Assembly: GCA_037447655.1 (NCBI GenBank)
Contig: JBBHKE010001113.1
Location: 1-15,872, forward strand
Origin: Zygnema cylindricum
Lineage: Eukaryota > Streptophyta > Zygnematophyceae > Zygnematales > Zygnemataceae
DNA length: 15,872 bases
Reading direction: 5' to 3'
Shown: one piece after another, positions 1-7,096 of the stretch
Layout of the letters: every line of letters begins with the position of its first letter
Numbering within the stretch: position 1 is the stretch's first letter
The notes under the pieces: generated by a model
Databases searched by the model: none
Seen by the model: only the letters and a program-made list of their open reading frames with translations
What the model was told of the DNA's origin: nothing
Position numbers and translations under genes: made by a program

Positions 1-186
1 GGTGGTATAAGCCGGAGGATTCTTAGAATCTCTCTCCTTTGCATTCAAAAGGAAGAGGCCGCAATGAAAGAATTAAAAAGAATTTATGGAAATGTGAGAT
101 TAGTCGTACCCGTTCCGGACAGGTAATATTTGATTTTTCCTTTTCTATTTTTTTTTTATTTTTTTTTTAGTATGAGAAAGTCTTGA
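1..186 (+). CDS. possible 3' end of an unidentified protein-coding gene (partial, one small intron)
   Basis: The frame starting at base 1 is open from the window edge through GGISRRILRISLLCIQKEEA and then MKELKRIYGNVRLVVPVPD. At 121-123 it meets a good splice donor (CAG|GTAATAT). A strong acceptor follows at 169-170, after a long T-rich tract (TTTTTTTTAG). Splicing out the 48 nt (123-170) adds only S-M-R-K-S before TGA at 184-186; without splicing the frame stops at TAA 124-126. The composition is mixed rather than simple-repeat, which favours real coding. I do not recognise the protein: no catalytic or domain motif is visible in the roughly 45 residues available. A chance open frame remains possible. 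Confidence 0.3.
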
Positions 187-1797
187 AGTATATATGATGG
201 GGAGCATCAAAAGAAAGATAGTTGGTTGCCGACGCAGGTTTTTATTTTATTCTGAACTTTGTCGTCAGAATTTGTATCGAGATAAATGGGATGGTTAGGG
301 CAGGTGGGAAATTAATGTTTGAAAAAAACCGTAAAGAGAAAATAGCTGAATGGATTAAGAGATATATTTCAAAAATATATAAAAAACACTTTATCTTCTC
401 CGTTTTCACTGTATTTTTATCTTGTTCACTTGCTATCGAGTTTTTTTTTTTGCCCTTTTGTTTTTTCTTGGAGATGGGAAAAAAAAAAAAAATGGGCCAT
501 AACGTCCTTAATATAGAAAAACAAAAGGGCAAAAAAAAAACGCCTTCACGCCCTTATAATATATATGTATATATATTTATTGTTTTTTTATGAATCTTCT
601 TCTCTTTTAATTGTTTTTATAATATTTTTTTTTGAAAAGCAATTTGGGTGTCAAACTGAATGATAAACTTAACACTCCTATTTTTTTTTTGTCTAACTAA
701 TTTTTGGTTAATATTCGACTCTTCAATTAAAAAAATAGAACCATCAAAAACATAATAATATCAAAAAATGATATCTTTTGTTGTTATTTAGTACGGCTGT
801 AAACCAGTGAGTACAAAGAAACAACAAAAAAGAAATAAGGATAAAGCATAAAACTGAAAATTACTTAATATAAATTTAAATAAGAAAACACTAAAATTAA
901 AGCAATGCAAACAAAAGTATATCTGGATACCAAATATCTTGACCAAAATCGTACTAAAATCGTACATCATACGTAGTACATCTGTACATTTCCTTGTCCT
1001 TAACAAACTCTTTGAACGGCCTTTTTAACAGTGTCGAGAATCGCAACCAGTACGGAAGACCTTCAAAATCAATGCCTCAAAAGAACGACGGTCGCCCTGT
1101 TCCTTGTTCCCTGTCCGTTGTTCTGTTCCCTGTTCTTTGTACTTAATAATGTCCGTACAACCTCTTTGACCTGACGAGAATCCCAACCAGTACGAAAGAT
1201 TTACCAAATCAATGTTTCCAAAGGTACGACAGGCATTTCCGTACAGTACTGGACAAAATAATATCTACGAGCCGCGAAGGAATAAAACCTCACATCACAC
1301 GAAATATCGCGCTTCTAACGCAAGTCCTTCAATTAAAATAAAATAATAGAAATAAAATAAAATAATGAAACTAAAATCTAACACGATAAAAACAAAATAA
1401 TACAATAAAAATAAAATATAATAATAAAAACAAAATACTGAAAATAGCGTCGCGAAACAGTGTCATGCGACTGAATCTCCTTTCCCACGTGCGAGAAATG
1501 AAGCAAATGGACGCCATTAGGGTTCAGGAATTTTGCCGTACGAACAAAGAGAGAGTTGATAAAACGCAAAAAACGGCGGTTTTTTCAACACTTTAAGGCG
1601 AAAACGGAGGCCGGAACTGAAACAAAGGCGTGTTACCGGGAGATAATCTCCAGAGCCAGGTAATAAGAGGGAAACATCGCGATATGCTTGTTGGAGAACT
1701 GTCCACTTTGGACTCCACACGTGTGTATCTGTAATGTGGTTCGCGAGTGTGCTGCTAATTCATGCTATATTTAATATTAGGCGCTTGCACACACATC
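187..1797. other. AT-rich intergenic region without recognisable genes
   Basis: This is AT-rich DNA with many A- or T-homopolymers (for example 440-455, 480-491, 530-540) and AATAAAAT-type simple repeats around 1336-1440. Open frames are short, built from Lys/Phe-rich low-complexity codons, and lack family motifs. The only structured part is the imperfect direct duplication listed separately. There is no visible RNA gene before the tRNA-like sequence at 1798. Confidence 0.6.
1003..1230 (+). repeat. imperfect direct duplication, about 140 bp apart
   Basis: The core CGAGAATCGCAACCAGTACG at 1035 recurs as CGAGAATCCCAACCAGTACG at 1175. Similarity extends downstream (AAATCAATG, then CAAAAG/CCAAAGG) and upstream (AACTCTTTGAAC against AACCTCTTTGACC). 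Between the copies lies a degenerate CCCTGT/TGTTC-rich repeat (about 1098-1140). The copies have clearly diverged, so the duplication is old or the units are fragments of a dispersed repeat. Confidence 0.7.
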
Positions 1798-2085
1798 GGC
1801 CGGGTAGCTCAGTTGGTAGAGAGTTACACCGCGAATCGCTATTAGTGTTAATCACGCTAATTCGGCGCCCCTAAACTTTTACCCAAATTCTTAAATAGAG
1901 TGATTTAAAAAAACCCTAAAAAACAAATTAGAGTGACTGATTTCCTTGAAAATCCCCAAATTCCCAATTAGCGTTAATCACACTAATTGTTCTTTAACAC
2001 TAAATATTTGTTAACGCTAATAGCGATTCGCGGTGTAGTGTACGGCTAACACCAGGTTTGGAGTTCGATCCCCCGCTTGAACCGT
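1798..2085 (+). pseudogene. tRNA-like sequence (SINE head or degenerate tRNA), interrupted
   Basis: The left part (1798-1824) has a near-consensus RNA polymerase III box A and D-arm, TAGCTCAGTTGGTAGAG. The right part (2037-2085) carries a T-loop/box B, GAGTTCGATCCC. Joining them across the inserted element gives roughly tRNA spacing and a possible anticodon arm, GTGT-ACGGCTA-ACAC. However, loop position 33 would be C rather than U, the D stem is short by one pair, the T stem has a mismatch and the acceptor arms do not pair. It is therefore best read as a tRNA-derived SINE head or decayed tRNA, not a working tRNA. I do not assign an amino acid. Confidence 0.55.
1825..2036. mobile_element. 212-bp non-autonomous inverted-repeat element (MITE-like)
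   Basis: The termini are near-perfect inverted repeats of 26 bp: 1826-1851 starts ACACCGCGAATCGCTATTAG and 2011-2036 is its complement, with one mismatch (GTGTTAA against GCGTTAA). AGT stands on both sides (1822-1824 and 2037-2039), consistent with a 3-bp target duplication as made by CACTA- or Harbinger-type transposases. Inside each end is a second self-complementary block (1841-1862 and 1966-1988; TTAGYGTTAATCACRCTAA). There is no coding capacity, so mobility would need an enzyme in trans. The superfamily is undecided: CACTA can be read only at the right edge (complement of GTAGTG). Confidence 0.75.
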
Positions 2086-2207
2086 CCAAAGTTAACATTT
2101 TGGAGCCCATGCGATAAATAGAATATCGCCGATTTCCAACAATGCTTAGATTGAGTGGTATAGATAAACCTTGAGTGGGAGAGAAGAAGGGAGAAGTGTC
2201 ATGACAG

Positions 2208-2221
2208 TTGCTAACGTTAGC
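2208..2221. repeat. 14-bp palindrome TGCTAACGTTAGCA
   Basis: This is a perfect palindrome centred on AACGTT, just upstream of the 35-bp minisatellite. A 14-bp perfect palindrome is uncommon by chance and could be a dimeric protein site, but nothing else supports a function. Confidence 0.6.
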
Positions 2222-2226
2222 AGAGA

Positions 2227-2330
2227 GACAAAGCTACCCGTTTGCCGTCGTAGGCCGAGGGGACAAAGCTACCCGTTTGCTGACGTGGGCCGAGGGGCAA
2301 CGTTACCCGTTTGTTGACGTCAACCGGGGG
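2227..2330 (+). repeat. minisatellite, three units of about 35 bp
   Basis: Units start at 2227 and 2262 (GACAAAGCTACCCGTTTGC) and, more diverged, at 2296 (GGCAACGTTACCCGTTTG). Each continues into a TGACGTGGGCCGAGGGG-like segment. The units are GC-richer than the surrounding DNA. No open frame of note runs through them. Confidence 0.8.
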
Positions 2331-2471
2331 ACACGCCGTTTACAGGTGCAGACGGACAGAAAGTGGGCCTATTTATAGGTTTTCTTACGGACAACCAAAG
2401 GTCTATAATTTGTATTAAGATAGTACTAATTTAGTGTCAAGAGAGGTGGCAGGTTGTAGTCCACTCCCTAA

Positions 2472-2542
2472 TGGTGTTGATAGCACTATTTTATGATTTT
2501 CGGCTAAAAAAAGTCGCGCCCAAATTAGTGTTATCAACTCCA
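2472..2542. repeat. imperfect 20-bp inverted repeat with 31-bp spacer
   Basis: The left arm TGGTGTTGATAGCACTATTT (2472-2491) pairs with the complement of AATTAGTGTTATCAACTCCA (2523-2542) at 17 of 20 positions. It could be a small MITE remnant or a transcript hairpin. No clear target duplication is visible. Confidence 0.6.
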
Positions 2543-3624
2543 ATGACGATGGTCAATTTAGTAATGTCAATATATCAATTCACAGTATACAAATTTATCA
2601 TCTTTTGTGTTGTAAAATTCTCAAATCACCATCATTAATTCGTACCCATTTCCGAAGTATACCAGTAATCATTTTGAAGTAAAAGATGTTAAATTTTCTC
2701 TCATCTTCTATCCCCCTCCCTTCAACTCCGACAAAATATACTCCAAGTATTGCAATCCACAATGTATTATGTACAAAATAAAATAAAATAGAGATTGAAA
2801 ATATGATAAGACGGAATCTTCACATCAAATGACTAGGAAAAAAAAATAGAAAATTTATAAGAGGAGAAAAAAGAACAAAGGGACATGAAAAACCAATGTT
2901 TATTTTTTAAAGTAGTTACATTTTCTAAATGTGAAAAATTATATAAAAGAGTTAAAGAACATATATATAAAATAAAAGAAATAAAGTGAAAGATTTAAAA
3001 ACTACACAAAAGAAAAAAGAAAAGATTTAAATAACTATATATATACATAAAAGCTTTATTAAGTGGACAATCCACACTATTGAGTCGCTTAACTTTAATA
3101 TAAAACAAAGAAAAAAGTATTACAAATTACAAAATTAAACGTATTATATTGATAAAAAACCACATTTCCGGAAACTGAACTTTCAAAGCTAAAGATTTCC
3201 AAAACTAAAAAGAACTAAAATTTACGAAACGAAGCTTTTCCCAAAAGAAAAAACTAAATCCATTACTATTTCCCTATTACTTAGTGCAAAACCAGAACCA
3301 GGAAAAAGACAAAATTCCTAGTCTCTCCCTTTTTTCCACCTCTTTTCTTTTCCTTCGAAACGTTTTTTCTCGGAAGCTTCTTTTTCGTTGTTTCCCAAAA
3401 CTTTTTCTTTTCCCTAAATTTTTTTCCCAAAACTTTTACTTTTCTCACTCTCCTTGTTTCCTATTTTTCTTTCTTTCCGTCCTTTTTCTTTTCGCAAACT
3501 ACTTTTTTCTCTCCGTCGTTTTCACTCCTGAATATATTTTTCTTTAAGTTTCCATTCAAAACTTTTCTTTCTATCTCTTCCTTTTTTTGGGACACCGGAA
3601 GCTTGTCAACTTTTAACAAAAAAA

Positions 3625-3710
3625 AAGATAAAAAAAAAGATCCTAAAAAAGATCCCAAAAAAGATCACAAAAAAGATCCCAAAAAAGATCACCAAAAAGA
3701 TCTCCAAAAA
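3625..3710 (-). repeat. tandem A-run/GATC repeat in the 3' flank of the BES1/BZR1 gene
   Basis: About six units of roughly 14 bp of the form AAAAAAGATCCC or AAAAAAGATCAC run across this segment. On the gene's strand they read as T-rich stretches punctuated by GATC, lying just beyond the stop codon. T-rich DNA here could contribute to polyadenylation. No single canonical polyadenylation signal stands out. Confidence 0.7.
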
Positions 3711-3770
3711 CAAAACCCTGAAAAACCCTCAAAACCCTAGAAAACCCTAAAAAACCTTAAAAAACCCAAA
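3711..3770 (-). repeat. degenerate CCCTAAA-like array with G-quadruplex motif, 3'UTR of BES1/BZR1-like gene
   Basis: Six units of about 10 bp (AAAACCCTG, AAAACCCTAG, AAAACCCTAA and so on) resemble degenerate plant telomere repeats. On the gene's strand, four GGG tracts (plus-strand CCC at 3716-3718, 3726-3728, 3735-3737, 3745-3747) are separated by 7, 6 and 7 nt. That exactly fits the standard G3N1-7 quadruplex pattern, immediately after the stop codon at 3777-3779. In RNA it would read GGGUUUU-type repeats. Confidence 0.75.
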
Positions 3771-3776
3771 AAAGGT

Positions 3777-5446
3777 CTATATCATTTGACTCGAACTTGA
3801 AACTCGTAAAGTTAATTCTAGATCTGAGGAATCTAATTTTGGTACCTTTTTCATATTTCCCCCATTTTCCCAAGTCGAATTTGCCATAATACTCGAACTT
3901 TGAAAACTTCCCTCCGATCCACATCCCACCGATTCGACGAGAAGAGGACGAACGATTTCACAACAGTCCAACATTCTTTTTTGTCCTTTCTGAAACTCCC
4001 TCACTCCTCCATTCAAAAAACTCATTCCTTCTTCCGAAACTCCCATCGATTCTCCGACTCGAGGAGAAAACCAATTTTCTTGATGGAAATTGTTGATACT
4101 ATTATTAGTATTGTTATTTGTATTATTATTGTGAGTACTAATATTATTAATATTATTCCTATTACTATTAGTATTATTATTTAGAGCTTCCGAAACCTTT
4201 GTCGAAGTATACGAGGCTCCCGTATTCAAAAAAGCTCCCGGAAATCCCACTAAACCGTTGTTGTTACTGTTGATATTACTAATACTATTAATATTGATAT
4301 TAACATGGTTATTATTATTACAATTATTATGATTTTGTACTCCATTAGACAAATTGGGAAGCAGTCCTTGAAGCATTTCTACCGACAAACCGGATCTACT
4401 ACTCTCATTTCTCCAACTATCACTATGACTCACTCCTCCCCCTCCCCCTCCCCCCACTCCATTGATCCATTTCATTCCATCCATTTGATTTTCCATTCCA
4501 TTCCATTTCCGCCTCCCTCCCTTTCCCTCCTCTTTGTTAAATCGTTTGTATTTCCGAACTCTCCACCCCTCCCCTCCCCTGTCCCTCCTCCTCCTATTCC
4601 CACCTCCTTCTTGATTCCTCGAGATCAAATACTCCTCCCTAAAAGAAAAAGAGAAATCAGGACTTGGCTGAGAAAAAGAAAGTAAAGAAAAAGGAAGGGA
4701 AAGAAAAGAAAAAGAAAAGAAAGAAAAGAAAAAAGAATAGAAAAAGAAAAAGAAAAAGGAAAAGAAAAGAAAGAAGCTAGAGAAATAATTACATAGGAAA
4801 TTACCATACATTATTTTCATTGACGTCATTCTTTTTGTTTTATGCCATTTTAACATCATTTATGACTTTTTGAACATCATTTTCACAACTTTCAACATCT
4901 TTTTTGTCGTTTTTTGTCACCCTTAATAGCATTCTTATCATATCTGACATCATTTTTTCAATTTCCAGCATCATTTTCATAAGTTTCACATAAACTGCGA
5001 CCTTTACATCTCAAAAATAATCTTTATAGAATCTCCAGAAACAAATTAAAAACCACAAACAAATAAAAAAAATGAAGAAATAAAAGTGAAACTGAAGAAA
5101 TAAAAGTGAAAAATGAAGAAACAAAAAGTAATAAATCAAGAAATAAAAGTAAAGATGAAGAAATAAAAGTAAAAGATGAAGAAATAAAGGTGAAAAATGA
5201 AGAAATTAAAGTAGAAAAAGAGAAATTTCTCACCTTGTAAGTGGTCCCATCTTCCTCCACGGTCCATCCGGCTTCGGCGCACAAAGCTTTCAAAACCTCG
5301 TTGTTATCACAGTGCTGCGATTATTTCCACAAAAAGACAAAAACATAACGCACAAAAAGACAGAAAACATCAGCAAATGTTTGGGATACCCATCAGCGGA
5401 CGCGATACGAAAAACTTTATGTATTCAACACACATATTAGTTTTTA

Positions 5447-5500
<54 letters not shown>

Positions 5501-6587
5501 TCTCTCTATCTCTGTCCTCCCTCTCCCTCTGTCTCTCTCTATCTCTCTGTCCCTCTCTCTCTCCCTCTCGCTTTTGTAACTTCCATACTAGATTTCTTCC
5601 ACAAGAAAACAACAAAAAAAACAGCACATAAAGACAAACAATCAGCAAAAGTGGAACGATCTGGTGCTGGAATAGTCCCACAAAAGGACAACAAAAACAA
5701 AAACAAAAACAAAAACAAAAACAAATAAAAACAAAACCAAAAAAGAAACAAAAACAACAAGTAAAAACAAAACAAGCAAAACAAACAAAAAAACAAAAAG
5801 TCACAAAACTACACGATGGAGCCGTTCCACAAATAAAAAACACAAAAAAAAACCAAAAAGAGACAAAAAACTGAAAGAAAAGTCAATTCAATCCACCGTA
5901 AATTTTGCTATCATTACAATGCTAAAATTACACCAGAAAGGGACAAAAACAAGACAAAAATCAGCAAAAAGACGAGAAACTTTCCAAAAACCTCTTAAAA
6001 ATCTCAAGAATCGATAAAACCGATAAACCCAAAAACCTTAGAACTCCCAAAACCAGAAAAACCCAAGAACCCCAAAAACTTGAAAAAAACCTCATTAAGA
6101 CAGTGGTTTGAGCCCCATAAAAAATATGAAAAAAAAAAAATCCCACGACGAACCAGAAAAAAAAGAAAAAAAAATACGTAAAACAAAAAACAAAAAAAAA
6201 ACAGAAAAACTAAAAGAAGCAAAAAAAACAAAAAACCAAACCAAAAAAAAAGAAAAAAGAAAAAAAAAACTCACCTTAGGAAGTTTATAATTCCCATGAG
6301 CTCTCAACCCCGAAAAAATCTTCGCAGCAATCGCTCTCCCTCCTCCTCTCCCTCTTCTTATTATTCTCTCTCTCCTTCCAAGTGGGAGACCTCTGATGAG
6401 AACTCTTCCCTCCTCCCCCCTCCCCCTCCTCCTCTCCTCCTCCTCCTCCTCCTCCCCCTGCCCCTCCCCCTCCACTACTTCTACTCCCTCCACTCCCCTT
6501 AGGTTCTCCTATAGTGCCACGTGGGCTTCCCTCTCCCCCCTCACACGTGCCACTACTGGTGGCCTCCTCTCCCTTCTCCTCAGCCAT
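3777..6587 (-). CDS. BES1/BZR1-like: BES1/BZR1-family transcription factor, three exons, frameshifted in exon 1
   Basis: This is a plant-specific nuclear DNA-binding protein. In known plants, family members relay brassinosteroid signals from BIN2/GSK3 kinases to target promoters (E-box and BRRE sites). What shows it: exon 1 reads [10 protein letters not shown]-like ([17 protein letters not shown]), then [20 protein letters not shown]; exon 2 reads [20 protein letters not shown] and EDGTTYK; exon 3 ends [15 protein letters not shown], matching the family's C-terminal EAR motif (DLELTL in Arabidopsis BZR1). The start is ATG 6587-6585, the first ATG in frame before the domain. Exons are 6587-6275, 5314-5234 and about 4667-3777, with phase-0 junctions; the mature product would be about 427 residues if the frame were intact, longer than the usual 300-350. 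Odd points: one extra G at 6338-6340 breaks the frame in the basic region, there is an extra intron inside the DNA-binding domain, and the middle is Asn-rich. Family identity is near certain; function as written is doubtful. Confidence 0.92.
3807..3821 (-). other. EAR repression motif LELTL coding sequence
   Basis: The codons CTA GAA TTA ACT TTA give L-E-L-T-L, preceded by Asp and placed 10 residues before the stop (RVSSSSQMI follows). In Arabidopsis BZR1 the same DLELTL near the C-terminus recruits the TOPLESS co-repressor. Its presence at the same place supports both the family call and the reading of exon 3. Confidence 0.85.
4090..4340 (-). repeat. AAT-type coding microsatellite (poly-Asn) in exon 3
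   Basis: Imperfect ATT/GTT triplets on the plus strand encode runs of Asn with Ile, Ser and Thr on the gene's strand. Length variation here would change protein length without breaking the frame. Confidence 0.85.
4668..5233 (-). other. intron 2 of BES1/BZR1-like gene
   Basis: 566 nt with a GTGAGA donor. The acceptor is inferred: CTTTTTCTCAG|CCA at 4668 follows a long pyrimidine tract (4672-4780 on the gene's strand) and is the only strong one that keeps phase 0. A second AG 29 nt downstream (TTCTTTTAG|GGAGGAG, exon start 4638) would put the message out of frame, with a stop after 14 codons. At 5060-5220 the plus strand has repeats of GAAGAAATAAAAGTGAAA type. Confidence 0.65.
5234..5314 (-). 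other. exon 2 of BES1/BZR1-like gene (second half of DNA-binding domain)
   Basis: 81 nt, exactly 27 codons, phase 0 at both ends. The acceptor is ATCGCAG|CAC and the donor AAG|GTGAGA. It encodes [20 protein letters not shown] then EDGTTYK, the most conserved block of the family. The family usually continues TTYRKG; here it is TTYK at the splice site, so the Arg before Lys is absent. Confidence 0.93.
5452..5573 (+). repeat. (CT)n microsatellite inside intron 1
   Basis: An almost pure CT run at 5452-5497 continues as CTCTCCCT variants to about 5573. On the gene's strand this is (GA)n, a purine tract in the pre-mRNA. Confidence 0.95.
5689..5800 (+). repeat. (AAAAAC)n microsatellite inside intron 1
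   Basis: Six or so perfect ACAAAA units at about 5689-5724 decay into AC-rich DNA to about 5800. On the gene's strand this is a GTTTTT repeat. Confidence 0.9.
6275..6587 (-). other. exon 1 of BES1/BZR1-like gene (frameshifted)
   Basis: The exon is 313 nt, that is 104 codons plus one surplus base. Residues 1-65 or so are acidic and Gly-rich ([20 protein letters not shown]), then [20 protein letters not shown] in the ATG frame. The family next has RAIAAK, but this lies in the +1 frame. Deleting one G of the GGG at 6340-6338 joins the two exactly and gives the family's usual RERRRRAIAAK count. In the ATG frame a stop follows at 6287-6285. The +1 frame has no upstream ATG, so it could not by itself produce the basic segment. 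The donor is AAG|GTGAGT at 6275/6274. Confidence 0.88.
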
Positions 6588-6880
6588 GGAGGGAGGGAGG
6601 GAGGGAGAGAGAGAGAGGGAAAAGGGAGAGAGGGGGGGAGAAGGGAGAGAGGGGGGAGAAGGGAGAGAGGGGGGAGAAAGGAGAGAAGGGGGGAGGGAGA
6701 GAGAAGGAGAGGAGAGGGGGGGAGAGGAAGAGAGAGGGAGAGGGAGAGGGGGAGGGAGAGGAGGGAGAGGAGAGGGGGGAAAGGGAGAGGAGGATAGGGA
6801 GAGGGAGTGGCCGAGGCTGAGAAAGAGAGGAAGAGTAAAAACGTTAAAAAAAGTGGGCTTGAAGATTAGGAGGAGAAAAA
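6588..6880 (-). promoter_or_regulatory. CT-rich leader / proximal promoter of BES1/BZR1-like gene
   Basis: Directly upstream of ATG 6587, the gene's strand is almost pure pyrimidine (plus strand GGGAGAGA-type repeats, 6591-6835). CT-rich leaders and Y-patches are common in plant promoters and 5' UTRs. I see no convincing TATAAA on the gene's strand within 500 bases and cannot place the transcription start. The open frames across it (Arg/Glu/Gly only) are repeat artefacts. Confidence 0.5.
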
Positions 6881-7096
6881 ACGGTTAATTTTCTTTCTGC
6901 ACAAAAACACACCAAAAAAACAAAAAACAAAAAAAAAAAGAGTATAAGATAACAGAATCATTATTTTAAATTGGAATAAATGATAAAGAAAAATGAAGTT
7001 AAAAATTAGAGATGGAAAATTTAAAAATGTTAAAAAAATAAAAAGAAAAAACAAATTGATGGAATTGTAACAAAAAATTCATGCAGTCTTCCCAAC
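6881..7096. other. AT-rich spacer between the purine and pyrimidine tracts
   Basis: About 215 bases of A-rich plus-strand sequence with no repeat unit and no coding potential. It lies in the loop position between the two complementary-composition tracts. Confidence 0.6.

Larger units (their letters stand above)
2086..3600. other. intergenic region with small repeats, no recognisable gene
   Basis: 2086-2350 is of mixed composition and contains a palindrome and a short minisatellite (listed separately). 2350-2760 includes one imperfect inverted repeat. 2760-3300 is strongly AT-rich with A-runs, and 3300-3600 is pyrimidine-rich on the plus strand. The frame open across 3284-3547 encodes only Phe/Leu/Ser from T-rich DNA and is not credible as a gene. 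The right part may include the 3' untranslated or terminator region of the minus-strand BES1/BZR1 gene. Confidence 0.55.
3777..4667 (-). other. exon 3 of BES1/BZR1-like gene (Asn-rich region and C-terminal EAR motif)
   Basis: About 296 codons and a TAG stop (3779-3777). In order: a charged Arg/Gly-rich start, a poly-Gly run ([10 protein letters not shown]), [15 protein letters not shown], about 90 residues of Asn-rich sequence, a mixed segment ([20 protein letters not shown]), then [10 protein letters not shown] and [21 protein letters not shown] lies at 3821-3807. The family's proline/serine block with the 14-3-3 site (SAPVTPP type) is not visible here or in the introns. The 5' boundary is the least certain point. 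Confidence 0.75.
5315..6274 (-). other. intron 1 of BES1/BZR1-like gene
   Basis: 960 nt, GTGAGT donor and TCGCAG acceptor. It splits the DNA-binding domain between GNYKLPK and HCDNNEVL. It is built almost wholly of low-complexity DNA: A-rich/AC-rich stretches, a (CT)n block at 5452-5573 and an (AAAAAC)n block at 5689-5745 (plus-strand composition). Open frames here (Phe-, Lys- or Arg/Glu-rich) are repeat artefacts. Confidence 0.85.

Noticed and set aside
3284-3547. 87-codon plus-strand Phe/Leu/Ser frame
   Set aside because: It arises from T-rich DNA and is probably in the 3' flank of the minus-strand gene.
3600-3770. True telomere or CRISPR-like array
   Set aside because: The units are short, degenerate and A-run based, with no spacer structure. 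This is a plant-type nuclear region, and the repeats are interstitial and few.
4668-4859. N-terminal extension of the exon 3 frame to ATG at 4859 (poly-Phe/Ser)
   Set aside because: It is the pyrimidine tract upstream of the splice acceptor, read as protein. The family domain encoded upstream shows the gene starts in exon 1.
5370-5843. 157-codon minus-strand frame (Phe/Cys-rich, then Arg/Glu repeats)
   Set aside because: It lies wholly inside intron 1 over the (AAAAAC)n and (CT)n microsatellites.
6396-6888. Plus-strand Arg/Glu/Gly-rich open frames
   Set aside because: They are antisense to the BES1/BZR1-like exon 1 and its CT-rich leader and reflect GGGAGA repeats.
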